Positions 44,371 through 54,199 of a DNA stretch of 64,000 nucleotides are shown here, piece by piece. Every line of letters begins with the position of its first letter. Position 1 is the stretch's first letter. The translations under genes and the position numbers were made by a program. A model generated the notes under the pieces. It was not told where the DNA came from, did not search any database, and worked only from the letters and a program-made list of their open reading frames with translations. This DNA is from Pseudomonas sp. Irchel 3E20 (GTDB lineage: Bacteria; Pseudomonadota; Gammaproteobacteria; Pseudomonadales; Pseudomonadaceae): positions 1 through 64,000 of the forward strand of contig NZ_FYEE01000004.1 in assembly GCF_900187645.1 (NCBI RefSeq), written 5' to 3'.

Positions 44371-45258
44371 ATGAGCCGTCCCTTGCCGCTACAGGCCTTA
44401 CGCGCATTCGTCGAAGTGGGCCAGCACGGCAGCATCAAGGCTGCGGCGGCGGTGCTCAATGTCACCTCTGGGGCGGTGAGCCAGCAGATCCGCCTGCTGG
44501 AGGAGCGGGTCGGCCTGGCGCTGTTCACCCGTGAGCGCCAGGGCCTGCGCCTGACGCAAACGGGGGCGGCGGTGTACCCGGCGTTGCACGAGGCCTTCGC
44601 ACAGATCGCCCGGGCCAACGAGGCCCTGGAGCAGATCCAGGCACGCCAGACGTTGACGGTGAGCACCGTGGCCACCTTCGCTGCGTCCTGGCTGGTGCCG
44701 CGCCTAGGGCGCTTCAACCAGCGCCACCCGCAAATCGAAGTGCGGGTGGAGGCCACGTCGGCCCTGGTGGATTTTCGCCGCGACCGGGTGGACGTGGCCC
44801 TGCGCCACGGCTTGGGGCAGTACCCGGGGTTGTACGTTGCGCGGTTGATGGCGCCGGTGCTGGTGCCGGTGGCGCGCCCGGGCCTGCTGGGGGGGGACCG
44901 GCTCGGCGCGCCCGCCGACTGCCTCGACCACCCGCTGCTGCACGATGCCGACCGTGCCGACTGGCCGCTGTGGCTAACCGCCCATGGCGTGGCGGCGGAC
45001 CCACGGGCCGCGCGCGGTTCGGCGCTGGAGGATGATTTTTTGCTGATCCGCGCCGCCGAGGCCGGCCAGGGCCTGGCCCTGGTACCCCAGCAATACGCCG
45101 AGCAGGAGATCGCCGCCGGGCGCCTGGTGCAAGTGCTGGACAAACCCTGGCCGGCGCGTTTCGCCTACTACGCGGTGGCTCGCCCGGAGGCCATCGAGCG
45201 CCCGGCGGTCAAGGCGTTTCTGGCCTGGATCATGGAAGAAGCCGCCGCCCTGGGTTAA
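44371..45258 (+). CDS. LysR-family regulator (GcvA-like)
   Basis: 295 aa with AAGGA before the ATG. HTH at about 5-65 (LRAFVEVGQHGSIKAAAAVL; VSQQIRLLEERVGLALFTRE), then an effector domain. GcvA-like features: DHPLLHDADRADWPLWL, GSALEDDFLLIRAAEAGQGL. Divergent from the GST-LLM pair, its probable target. Confidence 0.88.
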   Translation: MSRPLPLQALRAFVEVGQHGSIKAAAAVLNVTSGAVSQQIRLLEERVGLALFTRERQGLRLTQTGAAVYPALHEAFAQIARANEALEQIQARQTLTVSTVATFAASWLVPRLGRFNQRHPQIEVRVEATSALVDFRRDRVDVALRHGLGQYPGLYVARLMAPVLVPVARPGLLGGDRLGAPADCLDHPLLHDADRADWPLWLTAHGVAADPRAARGSALEDDFLLIRAAEAGQGLALVPQQYAEQEIAAGRLVQVLDKPWPARFAYYAVARPEAIERPAVKAFLAWIMEEAAALG

Positions 45259-45297
45259 GGTGGCGCGCTTCGCTCCCGCCCTGGAACCCGTTCGCCG

Positions 45298-45978
45298 ATG
45301 CCCCTGATCCGTCATTTCCAAAGCCCGCCGCCCGAGGCGATCGAGAGCCAGATCCTGCAACTGGTGGTGGACAACCTCACCGACATCAGCGCTATCGGCA
45401 TCGGGCCAAGCAACCTGCTCTACAACGTCTACCAATACGCCGTCGGCTACGAGGTGCACCTGTACCTGCAAGCCCTGGGCGGTGGCCAAGGCGTGGCCGC
45501 GGAGTTGCTGGTGGCCATGGACGAAGACGACCCGGAGGCGCTGCTGGGTTTTGTCCTGTACCTGCCGGTGCAGGACGACCCCCTGGCCTGCGGCGTGGCC
45601 TTCATGGCGGTACGCGCCAGCCATCGGCGCCAGGGGGTGGCGCGCGCGCTGCTGGGGCAGATGCTCGCCCGCTATCCCCACGGCGAATTGACCTGCGCGG
45701 TGGATAAGGTGGCGTACTTCGAGGCCCTGGGCTTCACCGTGCTGGGCCCCCGCGGCCCGCACGTGCTGATGAGTACCCGCCAACGGCCCACCGATGGGCT
45801 GATGGCTGTGCTGGACGTGGCGCCGGTGTACCGCTCCCTGGAAGTGCGGCAGATCCACACCTACCTGCTGCAAAAGCACGGCAAGCGGGCAATGCTCGAC
45901 GCCGAAAAACAACGCGACCGCCACCTCGACCAAATGACCCGCAAGGCCCAGGCGTTCGTCCGCCAACGCCTGGGCTGA
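45298..45978 (+). CDS. GNAT-family N-acetyltransferase
   Basis: 226 aa. The acetyl-CoA-binding motif A is visible as ACGVAFMAVRASHRRQGVAR followed by ALLGQMLARYP. The C-terminal 60 residues are helical and Lys/Arg-rich. The substrate cannot be inferred. Starts 39 bases after the LysR stop and ends four bases before the stop of a convergent GST gene. Confidence 0.82.
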   Translation: MPLIRHFQSPPPEAIESQILQLVVDNLTDISAIGIGPSNLLYNVYQYAVGYEVHLYLQALGGGQGVAAELLVAMDEDDPEALLGFVLYLPVQDDPLACGVAFMAVRASHRRQGVARALLGQMLARYPHGELTCAVDKVAYFEALGFTVLGPRGPHVLMSTRQRPTDGLMAVLDVAPVYRSLEVRQIHTYLLQKHGKRAMLDAEKQRDRHLDQMTRKAQAFVRQRLG

Positions 45979-45982
45979 GCCT

Positions 45983-46606
45983 CTATGGCGTGCCGTTGCG
46001 CCCGTGCAGCAAGTAGCCGGGGCGCTGGCTCAGGCGCTCGTAGTAGGCGCTGACCGCCGGCAGGTGCGGGTGCTGCAACGGGGTCTGGAACCAACGGTTG
46101 ACCGACAGCCCGATGGCGATATCCGCCAACGAGAACGCCTCGCCGCTGACATGCCCGCCGCTGGCCTGGAGCTGGCCTTCGAGAATCGCCATGTTCGCGG
46201 CCCATTGCCCGCAGGCTTCGGTCAGGGCCTGCGGGTCCTGGTGCGCCGGCGAGTGGCGAACCAGGGACAGGAAAGGGTAAGTCCAGGATTTGTTCAGGTC
46301 GGTGGCCTGCCAGTCCAGCCACTGGTCCACCCGGGCCCGGGCGCGGGGCTCGGTGGGGTAGAGCGCGGTGTTGCCTTCACGGCCCGCCAGGTAGCGGATG
46401 ATCGAGTTGGACTCCCATAGCACGAAATCCTCGTCCTTTATCACCGGCACCATGGCGTTGGGGTTGAGCGCCAGGAACGCCGGGTCGTGGGTGGACTGAA
46501 AGCCCGAGCCCCAGTTTTCGCGGGCGAAGGGCAGGCCCAGTTCGGCGCAGGTCCACATCACCTTGCGCACGTTGATCGACGAAGCTTTACCCAGAACTTG
46601 CAGCAT
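45983..46606 (-). CDS. Glutathione S-transferase
   Basis: 207 aa. [20 protein letters not shown], with Ser-Ser-Ile-Asn in the active-site position, [20 protein letters not shown] (cis-Pro and glutathione-binding Glu-Ser), and a helical C-domain ([16 protein letters not shown]). Different from the GST at 43609 in sequence, so not a recent duplicate. Stand-alone gene. Confidence 0.9.
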   Translation of the reverse strand: MLQVLGKASSINVRKVMWTCAELGLPFARENWGSGFQSTHDPAFLALNPNAMVPVIKDEDFVLWESNSIIRYLAGREGNTALYPTEPRARARVDQWLDWQATDLNKSWTYPFLSLVRHSPAHQDPQALTEACGQWAANMAILEGQLQASGGHVSGEAFSLADIAIGLSVNRWFQTPLQHPHLPAVSAYYERLSQRPGYLLHGRNGTP

Positions 46607-46618
46607 GGCGTGTCCTTG

Positions 46619-46830
46619 TCAGTGGCGGTGCACGACTATCGCTGATCGCCTGCCCTCGGGAAAGTGGCAAATCGCTAGTGCCTGCTTGACTCCACGTATC
46701 TGCCGGCGCTGGTGCTCAATCGCCGCGCATGCCTGGGCCAGGGGAAAGGCTCGGTAGCGCCCCTGGCGCGCAGGTTCGGGAATCAGCCCGAGGGCTTCGT
46801 ACAGGCAAATGGCCGGTGAGGCTGGCGAGC
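46619..46830 (-). pseudogene. Remnant of a MerR-family regulator
   Basis: The translated segment ICLYEALGLIPEPARQGRYR and then EHQRRQIRGVKQAL matches the wing and linker of MerR proteins (compare the usual IRYYEALGL), but the first HTH helix is absent and a coding start is not apparent. Probably a decayed gene. Confidence 0.4.
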
Positions 46831-46871
46831 TGGCCTGCGAACATAGGGCGCCCTGACAGGTGGGCTGGGGG

Positions 46872-47720
46872 TCATGGTTTGCCGAACAGCGCGGTCCAGT
46901 AGATCCCGGCATCGCTTTTCGGGTCTGCGGCGTAGGCCGCGCCCAGTTCCTGGAACGCGGGGTTCATCAGGTTGGCGCAATGCCCGGGGCTGGCCAGCCA
47001 GCCGTCGATCACGGCGCGCACGCTGTCGTGGCCGGCGGCGATGTTTTCGCCGATCTGCTGGCCCTGGTAGCCGGCCAGTTCGGCACGATCGCCCGGGGTG
47101 CGACCGTCGCGGTCGCGGTGCTCGAAGAAATTCTGGTTGGCCATGGCACGGCTATGGCCTTCGGCGGCGCTTGCCAGGGCTGCATTCCAGGCCAACGGCG
47201 CACTGGCCTCCAAGCGTTGGGCGCCGCACTGGCGGGCCTGGGCGCGGGCGCCGTTGAGCAGCTCTAGGAGTTTTTGCCCTTCGGCCTGCCAATCCCCCAG
47301 GCGTGCGCTGAGCAACGGGCGCGCCAGGACGATGCGCCATTCCCGGCCCTCGCGGCTGATGCCGACATCGACAAATTGCGGGTCCAGCACCACTTGGCAG
47401 AAGCTCTCGCGCACGGCCTGCATGGCGGCGGCCCCATCCCGCGGGCCGGACAGGCGAATGGCCTGCACATTGACCATCGGGTAACTGGCCTTGACCAGGG
47501 CCTGTTGCAGGTCGCCCATGCCGGTGGCGGGCAGGATCAGGCGCGGGTCGCTGGCCAGGGGTGGCAACTCCCCCAGGGCCTGGCCGGCGCAGCGTTGGAT
47601 CTGGCTGCGGTAGCTGTTGAGCGAGTCGACCAATTGCGACTCTTCGCTGGCCATGGCGTGGGTGGTGCTGGCCAGGGCAAGCGTGAGCGCGCCAAGGCGC
47701 AGGACAGTGGTAAAGCCCAT
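46872..47720 (-). CDS. Exported CAP-domain protein
   Basis: 282 aa from ATG 47720. Signal peptide (VLRLGALTLALASTTHAMA), a Pseudomonas-specific N-half (LVDSLNSYRSQIQRCAGQAL), then a CAP/SCP domain from about 150: LLELLNGARAQARQCG, AAEGHSRAMANQNFFEHRDR, GENIAAGHDSVRAVIDGWLA, SPGHCANLMNPAFQELGAAY. The His and Glu residues typical of CAP are present. Role unknown; such proteins can bind lipids or act in the envelope. Confidence 0.88.
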   Translation of the reverse strand: MGFTTVLRLGALTLALASTTHAMASEESQLVDSLNSYRSQIQRCAGQALGELPPLASDPRLILPATGMGDLQQALVKASYPMVNVQAIRLSGPRDGAAAMQAVRESFCQVVLDPQFVDVGISREGREWRIVLARPLLSARLGDWQAEGQKLLELLNGARAQARQCGAQRLEASAPLAWNAALASAAEGHSRAMANQNFFEHRDRDGRTPGDRAELAGYQGQQIGENIAAGHDSVRAVIDGWLASPGHCANLMNPAFQELGAAYAADPKSDAGIYWTALFGKP

Positions 47721-47879
47721 GGAGATCTCCTGGTGACGGACCGCGCCATGATGCGCGATAACACCGCGCCGAGTACAACCGCTTTTCATCCCGCGCAGGG
47801 GTTTGCCCCCATCTTTGCGGGGCTTTGGCCGACTACACTGAGCAAGTCGAACCGACCCTGCCGCACAAGGACTGCCCCC

Positions 47880-48485
47880 ATGGGAACCCTACTGAACATC
47901 CTCTGCCTGGCGCTGTGGCTGGGCGCCGGGCAAGCGCTGGCCGGCGCCCAACAGGCCGAAGACAAGGCCCAGGCGCTGGAGCACAGTGCCGCGCAGCAGG
48001 ACCTCGCCACCCCTGCGCCCAAGGGCCAGGCCATTACCCCTACCGAAGTGCAAGCCGTAGACCCGGCCGGCGCCGCGCCTCTGGACGACGCCATCACCTG
48101 CCTGGCCCGCAGCATCTATTGGGAAGCCAAGGGCCGCGCCAGCGCCGAGATGGAAGCGGTGGCCAGCGTGGTGATGAACCGCCTCGGCCATGAAGGCTTC
48201 CCCGACACCGTTTGCGCGGTGGTCAAGCAGGGCTCGGAAAGCGGCGCTTGCCAGTTTTCCTGGTGGTGTGACGGCCGCGCCGACGCCGTGCAGGAAGAGG
48301 CCCAATACAGCCTCGCCAAGGAAATCGCCCGCAAGGCCCTCAACCGCCAACTCCAGGACCGCACCCTTGGCGCCCTGTACTTTCACGACCGCAGCGTAAG
48401 GCCCGACTGGGCTGGGGTTTACGTCAGGACGAACGCCACGGGGCGGTTCGTGTTCTACAAGCCTAAGGGTGGGGAGGCGAAGTAG
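47880..48485 (+). CDS. SleB-type cell wall hydrolase
   Basis: 201 aa from ATG 47880. Signal peptide (ILCLALWLGAGQALA), a low-complexity spacer, then a Hydrolase_2/SleB domain: CLARSIYWEAKGRASAEMEA with catalytic Glu82, VVMNRLGHEGFPDTVCAVV, CQFSWWCDGRADAV, LGALYFHDRSVRPDW. Probably a lytic transglycosylase acting on peptidoglycan. Divergent from the CAP-domain gene. Confidence 0.9.
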   Translation: MGTLLNILCLALWLGAGQALAGAQQAEDKAQALEHSAAQQDLATPAPKGQAITPTEVQAVDPAGAAPLDDAITCLARSIYWEAKGRASAEMEAVASVVMNRLGHEGFPDTVCAVVKQGSESGACQFSWWCDGRADAVQEEAQYSLAKEIARKALNRQLQDRTLGALYFHDRSVRPDWAGVYVRTNATGRFVFYKPKGGEAK

Positions 48486-48496
48486 CGCCATCGTTG

Positions 48497-48584
48497 GGCG
48501 CGAGCCTGCTCGCGACGAGGCGGGCAGAGCGCCGGCACTTGTCTCTTCAGCAGTAGCGCTGTCGCGAGCAGGCTCGCTCCCACA
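48497..48584. repeat. REP pair in inverted orientation
   Basis: GCGCGAGCCTGCTCGCGAC at about 48498 and GTCGCGAGCAGGCTCGCTCCCAC at 48561-48583 face each other across about 40 bases, between the convergent sleB-like and lysE-like genes. Confidence 0.8.
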
Positions 48585-48605
48585 GGGGGCGGGTTTGGCC
48601 CCGGG

Positions 48606-49247
48606 TCAGGCCGTTTGCCTGCGCATCGCCAGCAGGGCGGTGCCGAAGCCGATGAAGGTGGTGCCGACCACGCGGTTGACCCAGCGGGAGAACTGCGGGC
48701 GGCTGAGCAGGCCGCGGGCCTGGGAGGCGAGCAGGGCGTAGACGCTCAGGGAACTGAGGGACAGCGCCATGAAGATCAGGGTCAGGATCAAAAATTGCGG
48801 CACCAGCGGCGCTTGCTGGTTGATGAATTGAGGAAACAGCGCAGTAAAGAACATCGCCGCCTTGGGGTTGGTGGCGGCGGTGAGGAAAGCGGACTTGAAC
48901 AGTTTCAGCCGCGACGGCATCGCACCGCGTTGCTGTGGGTCGCTGTCGCCGCCGAGCACGGCTTTCTTCGTGAGCAGGGCTTTGGCGCCGAGGTAGAACA
49001 GGTAGGCCGCACCGAGGACTTTCAAGGCGTTGAACACCCATTCGGAACTGGCGATCAGCGCACCCAAGCCCAGCATGGCGGCGGCGGACATGCAGAACAG
49101 CCCGCTGGCGTTGCCCAGAGACGACCACAGGGTGGATTTGGCGCCGTAGGTCAGGCTGTTTTGCAGGGCCATCACGGTGGCGGGGCCGGGGCTGGCGATG
49201 GCGATGCCGGAGACCAGGGTGTAGGTGAGTATCGAATGGGCATCCAT
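48606..49247 (-). CDS. LysE-family amino-acid exporter
   Basis: 213 aa from ATG 49247. Six hydrophobic segments; the LysE signature SGIAIASPGPATVMALQNSL at about 14-33 and NPKAAMFFTALFPQF near 125. Exports amino acids or homoserine-lactone-like compounds; substrate not predictable. 52 bases downstream of the LTA-synthase-like gene but transcribed away from it in order. Confidence 0.88.
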   Translation of the reverse strand: MDAHSILTYTLVSGIAIASPGPATVMALQNSLTYGAKSTLWSSLGNASGLFCMSAAAMLGLGALIASSEWVFNALKVLGAAYLFYLGAKALLTKKAVLGGDSDPQQRGAMPSRLKLFKSAFLTAATNPKAAMFFTALFPQFINQQAPLVPQFLILTLIFMALSLSSLSVYALLASQARGLLSRPQFSRWVNRVVGTTFIGFGTALLAMRRQTA

Positions 49248-49299
49248 GTTCGCATCTCGAGGCAGGGTCACGGCGGCCATTGGGGCCGCCGTGCGGGGG

Positions 49300-51501
49300 T
49301 CAGTTGGAGTGGGCGAGCTCTTCGGTGGCGCTGGTGTCTGGCGTTGGGTCCGGGGCTTGGGTGACGACGGTGAAGTCGCTGACTTCGACGGTGCCGACAC
49401 CGTAGCCCACCAAGTGGAAGGAAAAGGCCTTGCGCGACTGCGGGTTATTGAACCGAAAGTCCATTTCCAAAGGCTGCCCGGCGGTGAGCACCATGGCCTC
49501 GGGCAGGCCGATCTGTACGTCTTTTTCAAACTCCTTGGCCTTGAGCTGGATCGAGGCGTTGTCTTGCAAGTCCACCGAACGGATGGTCAGGCGCACGTGG
49601 GTTTGGGAGCCCTTGGGCATTTCCAGGTACTGGGCGCCGATCAGGTTGTCGGTCCAGTCGTTGTTGGGTTGGGCATGCAAGGGCAGCACTTCGGGGCCGC
49701 CGAACTGGTAGCGCTGGTTCAGCGGCGAGCCCAGCAGCGTGCGGTCCAGGCCTTCGGCGCGGGCGGCGACTTCGCGGGCGCGTTTGCCGCCGTACTGGCC
49801 AAGGTAGCTCACCCGTTCGGCGATGAACCCTGCGCTGCTGTAGTCGCGGCAGCGTTGCTGGAAATCGCATTCGGTGAAGGTGCCCAGGCCATTGTGGTAG
49901 CGCAGCTTGCCGTTGGTGAAGGACATGATTTCACGGCCGCTGTCGTAGTCGCGAAACAGCGAGCGACCGCTGAGGGCGGCGGGCACCGGCAGGGCGAAGT
50001 AGTCCAGCACCGAGGTCGTCAGGTCGACATGGCCGTACACCCCGGGCTTGACCCGTGGCAGTTGCGCCTGCTCGGGCGCCAGGGTCAGGTTGAAGCCCCA
50101 GGATGAGGCCAGGCGCACGCCGTCGATGCCGTGGGATTCGTCGGAGGTAATCATCACCAGGGTGTCTTTCAACACGCCCTGGCGTTCCAGGCCCGCGAGG
50201 AACTGGCCGAGGGCGTCATCCAGGTAGGCGACGGCGGCCTGCTTGGGGGTGTCGTAGCGTTGCAGGTATTCCTCGGGCGCCGAGTAAGGCTGGTGGGTGC
50301 CGACGGTGAGGAGGGTGAGCATCCAGGGTTTTTTCTGTTTTTTCAGTTGGCCGACGTAATCCAGCGCGCCCTCGAAAAACGCCTTGTCGTCCTTGCCCCA
50401 GGGGAAGTCCAGGTACGAGGCGTTGGTGAACCATTCCAGGCCCAGGGTGGCGTCGAAGCCGATGTGGGGCATGATTTTGTCTTTGGCCATGAAGCGCAGG
50501 CCCGCGCCTTGCAGAAAGTGCGTGGAGAACCCGTTCTGGCGCAGTTGGGCCGGCAGGCAGGCTTGGTTGCGCTCGTTCAGGTTGAGCATTTCCACGCCTT
50601 TGGGGGTGCCGTTGTCGAGCTTGTCGTAGTCGCCGCAGAGCATGGCGTACAGGCCACGGATGGTTTGGTGGCTGTGCAGCACATAGTCGGGGGTGTTCAT
50701 GCCGCGCTCGGCCCAGCGGCTGAGGTTGGGCATGAGGTTTTCCTGGTAGCTGCTGTTGAGCGCCTGGCGATTGACCCCGACATACGCCCCGGGAATGCCT
50801 TCCAAGGTGATGATGAGCACGTTGCGCGCCTGCCCGGGGTCACTGAGCAGGTGATGGCCATTGAGGTCCAGTTGGGTCAGGCCGGCCATGTCGGGGGCGA
50901 TATCGACGCCATCGTCCAGCAGCCAGTCTTCGGCGCGCATCTGCACGTCGCCGACGCCCGCGGCGAGCAACTGGTGCGGCAGGTTGAATTGTTCCCACTG
51001 GTCGGCGTCCGAGGGCGCCAGGTGCTGGCTTGCCCAATGGCCGATCAGCAGCAGCGCCGGGGCGGCCCAGGCCTTGCGCGGCAGGGCGGGCGCGGGGCGA
51101 TGGCGCCCGGCCCACTGGGTGGCCAGCCACAGGCCCAGGCCCAGCGCCAGGGAAACCGCCAGCCAGGGCTGGGCGAAGCCGCCGCCGGTGGAGTTTTCGA
51201 CGAACTGCGGGTCGAACAGGTAATGCAGGTCCGTGACATCCGGCATGCGCCCCACGGCGCTGACCAACTCGGCCGTCGCCACGTTGAGCAGGCCCCAGAA
51301 CAACAGCACCGGCAGCGCCAGCCACCAGGGCCTGCGGTGCAGCACCAGCACCAGCAGGCTGCCGATGCCCAGGTCCGACAAGTAACCCAGCGGGTTGGAC
51401 CAGCCCAGTGCGGCGCGTAGGCCCACCGGCAGAAGCAGAACGAGGATGACCAGGGCGATCAGGCGTGCGCGTGGTTGTTGCAACCCGTGACGGATGATGT
51501 T
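49300..51501 (-). CDS. LTA-synthase-like membrane sulfatase / phosphoglycerol transferase
   Basis: 733 aa from GTG 51501, preceded by GGAAGG seven bases away; a GTG at 51534 is an alternative. Four to five N-terminal membrane helices (about 15-200), then a large periplasmic sulfatase-fold domain: NVLIITLEGIPGAYVG, HSHQTIRGLYAMLCGDYD with the likely catalytic Thr, ITSDESHGIDG and YGHVDLTTSVLDYFALP. A C-terminal beta-rich domain (about 640-733) is extra. In Gram-negatives such enzymes modify glucans, lipid A or O-antigen with phosphoglycerol or phosphoethanolamine; the precise acceptor is unknown. Confidence 0.85.
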   Translation of the reverse strand, partial: NIIRHGLQQPRARLIALVILVLLLPVGLRAALGWSNPLGYLSDLGIGSLLVLVLHRRPWWLALPVLLFWGLLNVATAELVSAVGRMPDVTDLHYLFDPQFVENSTGGGFAQPWLAVSLALGLGLWLATQWAGRHRPAPALPRKAWAAPALLLIGHWASQHLAPSDADQWEQFNLPHQLLAAGVGDVQMRAEDWLLDDGVDIAPDMAGLTQLDLNGHHLLSDPGQARNVLIITLEGIPGAYVGVNRQALNSSYQENLMPNLSRWAERGMNTPDYVLHSHQTIRGLYAMLCGDYDKLDNGTPKGVEMLNLNERNQACLPAQLRQNGFSTHFLQGAGLRFMAKDKIMPHIGFDATLGLEWFTNASYLDFPWGKDDKAFFEGALDYVGQLKKQKKPWMLTLLTVGTHQPYSAPEEYLQRYDTPKQAAVAYLDDALGQFLAGLERQGVLKDTLVMITSDESHGIDGVRLASSWGFNLTLAPEQAQLPRVKPGVYGHVDLTTSVLDYFALPVPAALSGRSLFRDYDSGREIMSFTNGKLRYHNGLGTFTECDFQQRCRDYSSAGFIAERVSYLGQYGGKRAREVAARAEGLDRTLLGSPLNQRYQFGGPEVLPLHAQPNNDWTDNLIGAQYLEMPKGSQTHVRLTIRSVDLQDNASIQLKAKEFEKDVQIGLPEAMVLTAGQPLEMDFRFNNPQSRKAFSFHLVGYGVGTVEVSDFTVVTQAPDPTPDTSATEELAHSN

Positions 51502-51618
51502 CACAAAAAAACCTTCCAGACATGAAAACGACACAAAAGTGTGCTGGATGGTACCAAGGCACGGACGCGAGGGCCCGATTAATCCGTCTACACGTTGGCC
51601 AAGCGCACTGGCGCGGAC

Positions 51619-52509
51619 CTAGTGCGAAAACTTTTTCGCCCCCGCCACACAACCAATCACCGCCACGGTGACCCCCACCATGCCCAGGCTGACGGGCTCG
51701 TGCAGCAAGCTCGCCGCCAGGGCCAGGCCGAAGAAGGGTTGCAGCAACTGCAACTGGCCGATCGCCGCGATACCACCCTGGGCCAGGCCGCGATACCAGA
51801 ACACGAAACCGATCAGCATGCTGAACAGCGACACATAGCCCAGGCACGCCCACGCCGCCGGGCTGATACCGGCGAATGTCGGCGGCGCCAGCCACAGGGT
51901 CAACGGCGCCATGGCCGGCAGCGCTAACAGCAGCGCCCAGCAAATCACCTGCCAGCCGCCGAGGCTGCGCGACAGCTTGGCTCCTTCGGCGTAACCCAGG
52001 CCGCACAGCAGCACGGCCAGCAGCATCAGCAAGTCGCCGGCGGGCGAGGCGCTCAAGCCCTGGGCCACGGCATAGCCGACCACCAACAGGCTGCCCAGCA
52101 CGGAGAACAACCAGAACACCGGGCGCGGCCGCTCACCGCCGCGCAACACGCCGAACACCGCCGTCGCCAGGGGCAGCAGGCCGATGAACACAATGGAATG
52201 GGCCGAGGTCACGTATTGCAGGGCCAGGGCGGTCAGCAGCGGAAAGCCCAGCACCACGCCCAGGGCGACGATCAGCAGGGGCAGCACCTGGGTGCGGGAG
52301 GGGCGTTTTTCCCGCAACAGCAACAACAGGCACAGGGCCACAAGGCCGGCGAGGGTGGCCCGGGCGACCGTGAGGAACACCGGGTCGAATTCCAGCACCG
52401 CCACCCGGGTGGCCGGCAGCGAGGCGCTGAAAATCACCACGCCGATAAAACCGTTGAGCCAGCCACTGGCGCTTTTTTGTGCGGGGTTCAGGAGTGTGGT
52501 GCGTGCCAT
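51619..52509 (-). CDS. DMT-family (EamA) transporter
   Basis: 296 aa, ten predicted membrane helices in two EamA halves (LPATRVAVLEFDPVFLTVAR; WACLGYVSLFSMLIGFVFWY). Drug/metabolite-type exporter. It is divergent from a MocR-type regulator 83 bases away; MocR proteins often control such neighbours. Confidence 0.88.
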   Translation of the reverse strand: MARTTLLNPAQKSASGWLNGFIGVVIFSASLPATRVAVLEFDPVFLTVARATLAGLVALCLLLLLREKRPSRTQVLPLLIVALGVVLGFPLLTALALQYVTSAHSIVFIGLLPLATAVFGVLRGGERPRPVFWLFSVLGSLLVVGYAVAQGLSASPAGDLLMLLAVLLCGLGYAEGAKLSRSLGGWQVICWALLLALPAMAPLTLWLAPPTFAGISPAAWACLGYVSLFSMLIGFVFWYRGLAQGGIAAIGQLQLLQPFFGLALAASLLHEPVSLGMVGVTVAVIGCVAGAKKFSH

Positions 52510-52559
52510 GGGGGCTTACCTTGGGGAGTGATCGTGGCATGCTAGGGCGGCCCCTCAAT

Positions 52560-52575
52560 ACAATCAAAAAATTGT
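52560..52575. promoter_or_regulatory. Dyad in the DMT/MocR divergent promoter
   Basis: ACAAT-N6-ATTGT between the two start codons, a candidate operator for the MocR-type regulator. Confidence 0.4.
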
Positions 52576-52592
52576 CCTGGATACATCTACCT

Positions 52593-53924
52593 ATGTCTCG
52601 CTCCCGCTATAAAGCCCTGGTGGATGCCCTGGCCGGCGACATCCGCAGCGGTCGCCTGCTCCCCGGCACGCGCCTGCCCACCCACCGCCAACTGGCCAGC
52701 CGCGAGGGCTTGGCGCTGGTCACCGCCTCGCGGGTGTATGCCGAGTTGCAAGCCATGGGCCTGGTGAGCGGCGAGACCGGGCGCGGTACCTTCGTGCGCG
52801 AAACCTCGCTGCCGCCGGGCCTGGGCATCGACCAGAAAACGGTAACCCCAGGGGTGGTGGACCTGAACTTCAACTACCCCGCGCTGCCGGGCCAGGCTGA
52901 GTTGCTGCGCAACGGCTTGCGGCAGTTGGCGGCCAGCGGTGACCTCGAAGCCCTGTTGCGCTACCAACCCCACGCGGGCCGCCCCCACGAACGGGCGTCG
53001 GTGGCGCGCCACCTGCAAGCGCGCGGGCTGACGGTGGGCGCCGAGCAGGTGCTGATCGTCAGCGGTGCCCAGCACGGCTTGACGGTGGCGCTGATGGCGC
53101 TGCTCAAACCGGGGGACGTGATCGTCGCCGATGCCTTGACCTACTCGGGGTTCAAGGTGCTGGCCGAAGCGCTGCACCTGGAGGTGCTGGCGATTCCGGT
53201 GCTGGAGCATGGCCCCGACCTGGCCGCCCTCGACCACCTGTGCCGCAACCGCCGGGTGCGCGCGCTGTACAGCATGCCGACCCTGCACAACCCGTTGGGT
53301 TGGGTGATGAGCCGCGAGGCGCGGGATGGGTTGGTCGACATCGCCCGCCGTCACGACCTGCTGATCCTTGAAGATGCCGCCTACGCCTTCCTCGTCGACA
53401 ATCCGCCGCCGCCCCTGGCCCACCTGGCGCCCGAGCGCACGGTGTATGTGTCCGGCCTGTCGAAAAGTGTGGCCACGGGCCTGCGGGTGGGGTTCGTCGC
53501 TGCGCCGCTGCACCAGGTGCCCGCCCTGGAACGGGCAGTGCGCGCCACCACCTGGAACACCCCCGGGGTGCTCACCGCCCTGGCCTGCGCCTGGATCGAC
53601 GACGGCACCGTGCTGCACCTGGAAGCGCAAAAACGCGACGACGCCCAGGCCCGCCAGCACGTCGCGGCCAAAGCCCTCGCCGGGTTGCCCTGGGTGGGCC
53701 ACCCGGCGTCGTACTTCCTCTGGCTACCCCTGGGCGAAGACGCCCGCGCCGACCGGATCGCCAAGGACCTGTTGGCGCGGCAGATCGCCGTCTCCACCGC
53801 CGAGCCCTTTGCCACCTCGGCCCACGTGCCCCATGCCTTGCGCCTGGCCTTGGGCTCGGCCCCTTTGGAAACCCTTGGCCCGGCCCTGGAAACGGTGAAG
53901 TGGGTGGTGCAGGCGCACACCTAG
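52593..53924 (+). CDS. MocR-type regulator: GntR HTH fused to PLP aminotransferase fold
   Basis: 443 aa from ATG 52593. GntR winged HTH (about 1-70: YKALVDALAGDIRSGRLLPG; LPTHRQLASREGLALVTASR), then a fold-type I aminotransferase domain (about 100-440). The PLP Lys is expected in VSGLSKSVATGLRVGF, and the Asp/Tyr pocket near LLILEDAAYAFL. These proteins sense PLP-bound amines or amino acids. Its partner is probably the divergent DMT exporter. Confidence 0.9.
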   Translation: MSRSRYKALVDALAGDIRSGRLLPGTRLPTHRQLASREGLALVTASRVYAELQAMGLVSGETGRGTFVRETSLPPGLGIDQKTVTPGVVDLNFNYPALPGQAELLRNGLRQLAASGDLEALLRYQPHAGRPHERASVARHLQARGLTVGAEQVLIVSGAQHGLTVALMALLKPGDVIVADALTYSGFKVLAEALHLEVLAIPVLEHGPDLAALDHLCRNRRVRALYSMPTLHNPLGWVMSREARDGLVDIARRHDLLILEDAAYAFLVDNPPPPLAHLAPERTVYVSGLSKSVATGLRVGFVAAPLHQVPALERAVRATTWNTPGVLTALACAWIDDGTVLHLEAQKRDDAQARQHVAAKALAGLPWVGHPASYFLWLPLGEDARADRIAKDLLARQIAVSTAEPFATSAHVPHALRLALGSAPLETLGPALETVKWVVQAHT

Positions 53925-54199
53925 GCCTGCGCACCCTGATTTGCCGATGGCGGCAGGTTGGTGTGGGCGCGGGCTCTGCTCCTCTTCTATGGGAGCAACT
54001 GTGTTACCCCTGCCATTTGTCACCGCCACTGCGTGCCGCCCTCGCGAGCAGGCTCGCTCCCACAGAGGAAAAACAAATCCCACCCACACTGTGGGAGCGG
54101 GCCCTGCCCGCGATGAAGCCGGGGCAGGCGATGCACTTCTGGCGGCTGGAATGCCACCCTCGCGGGCGAGCGGCGCCGCCCGGCCTGCTGGCGAAGCCC
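53925..54199. repeat. REP cluster between convergent genes
   Basis: REP units at about 53964-53985, 54030-54062, 54089-54115 and 54159-54180. The stretch 53990-54090 (GTCACCGCCACTGCGTGCCG onward) is a copy of the composite repeat also found at about 26940-27045 and 34240-34320. No gene seen. Confidence 0.8.
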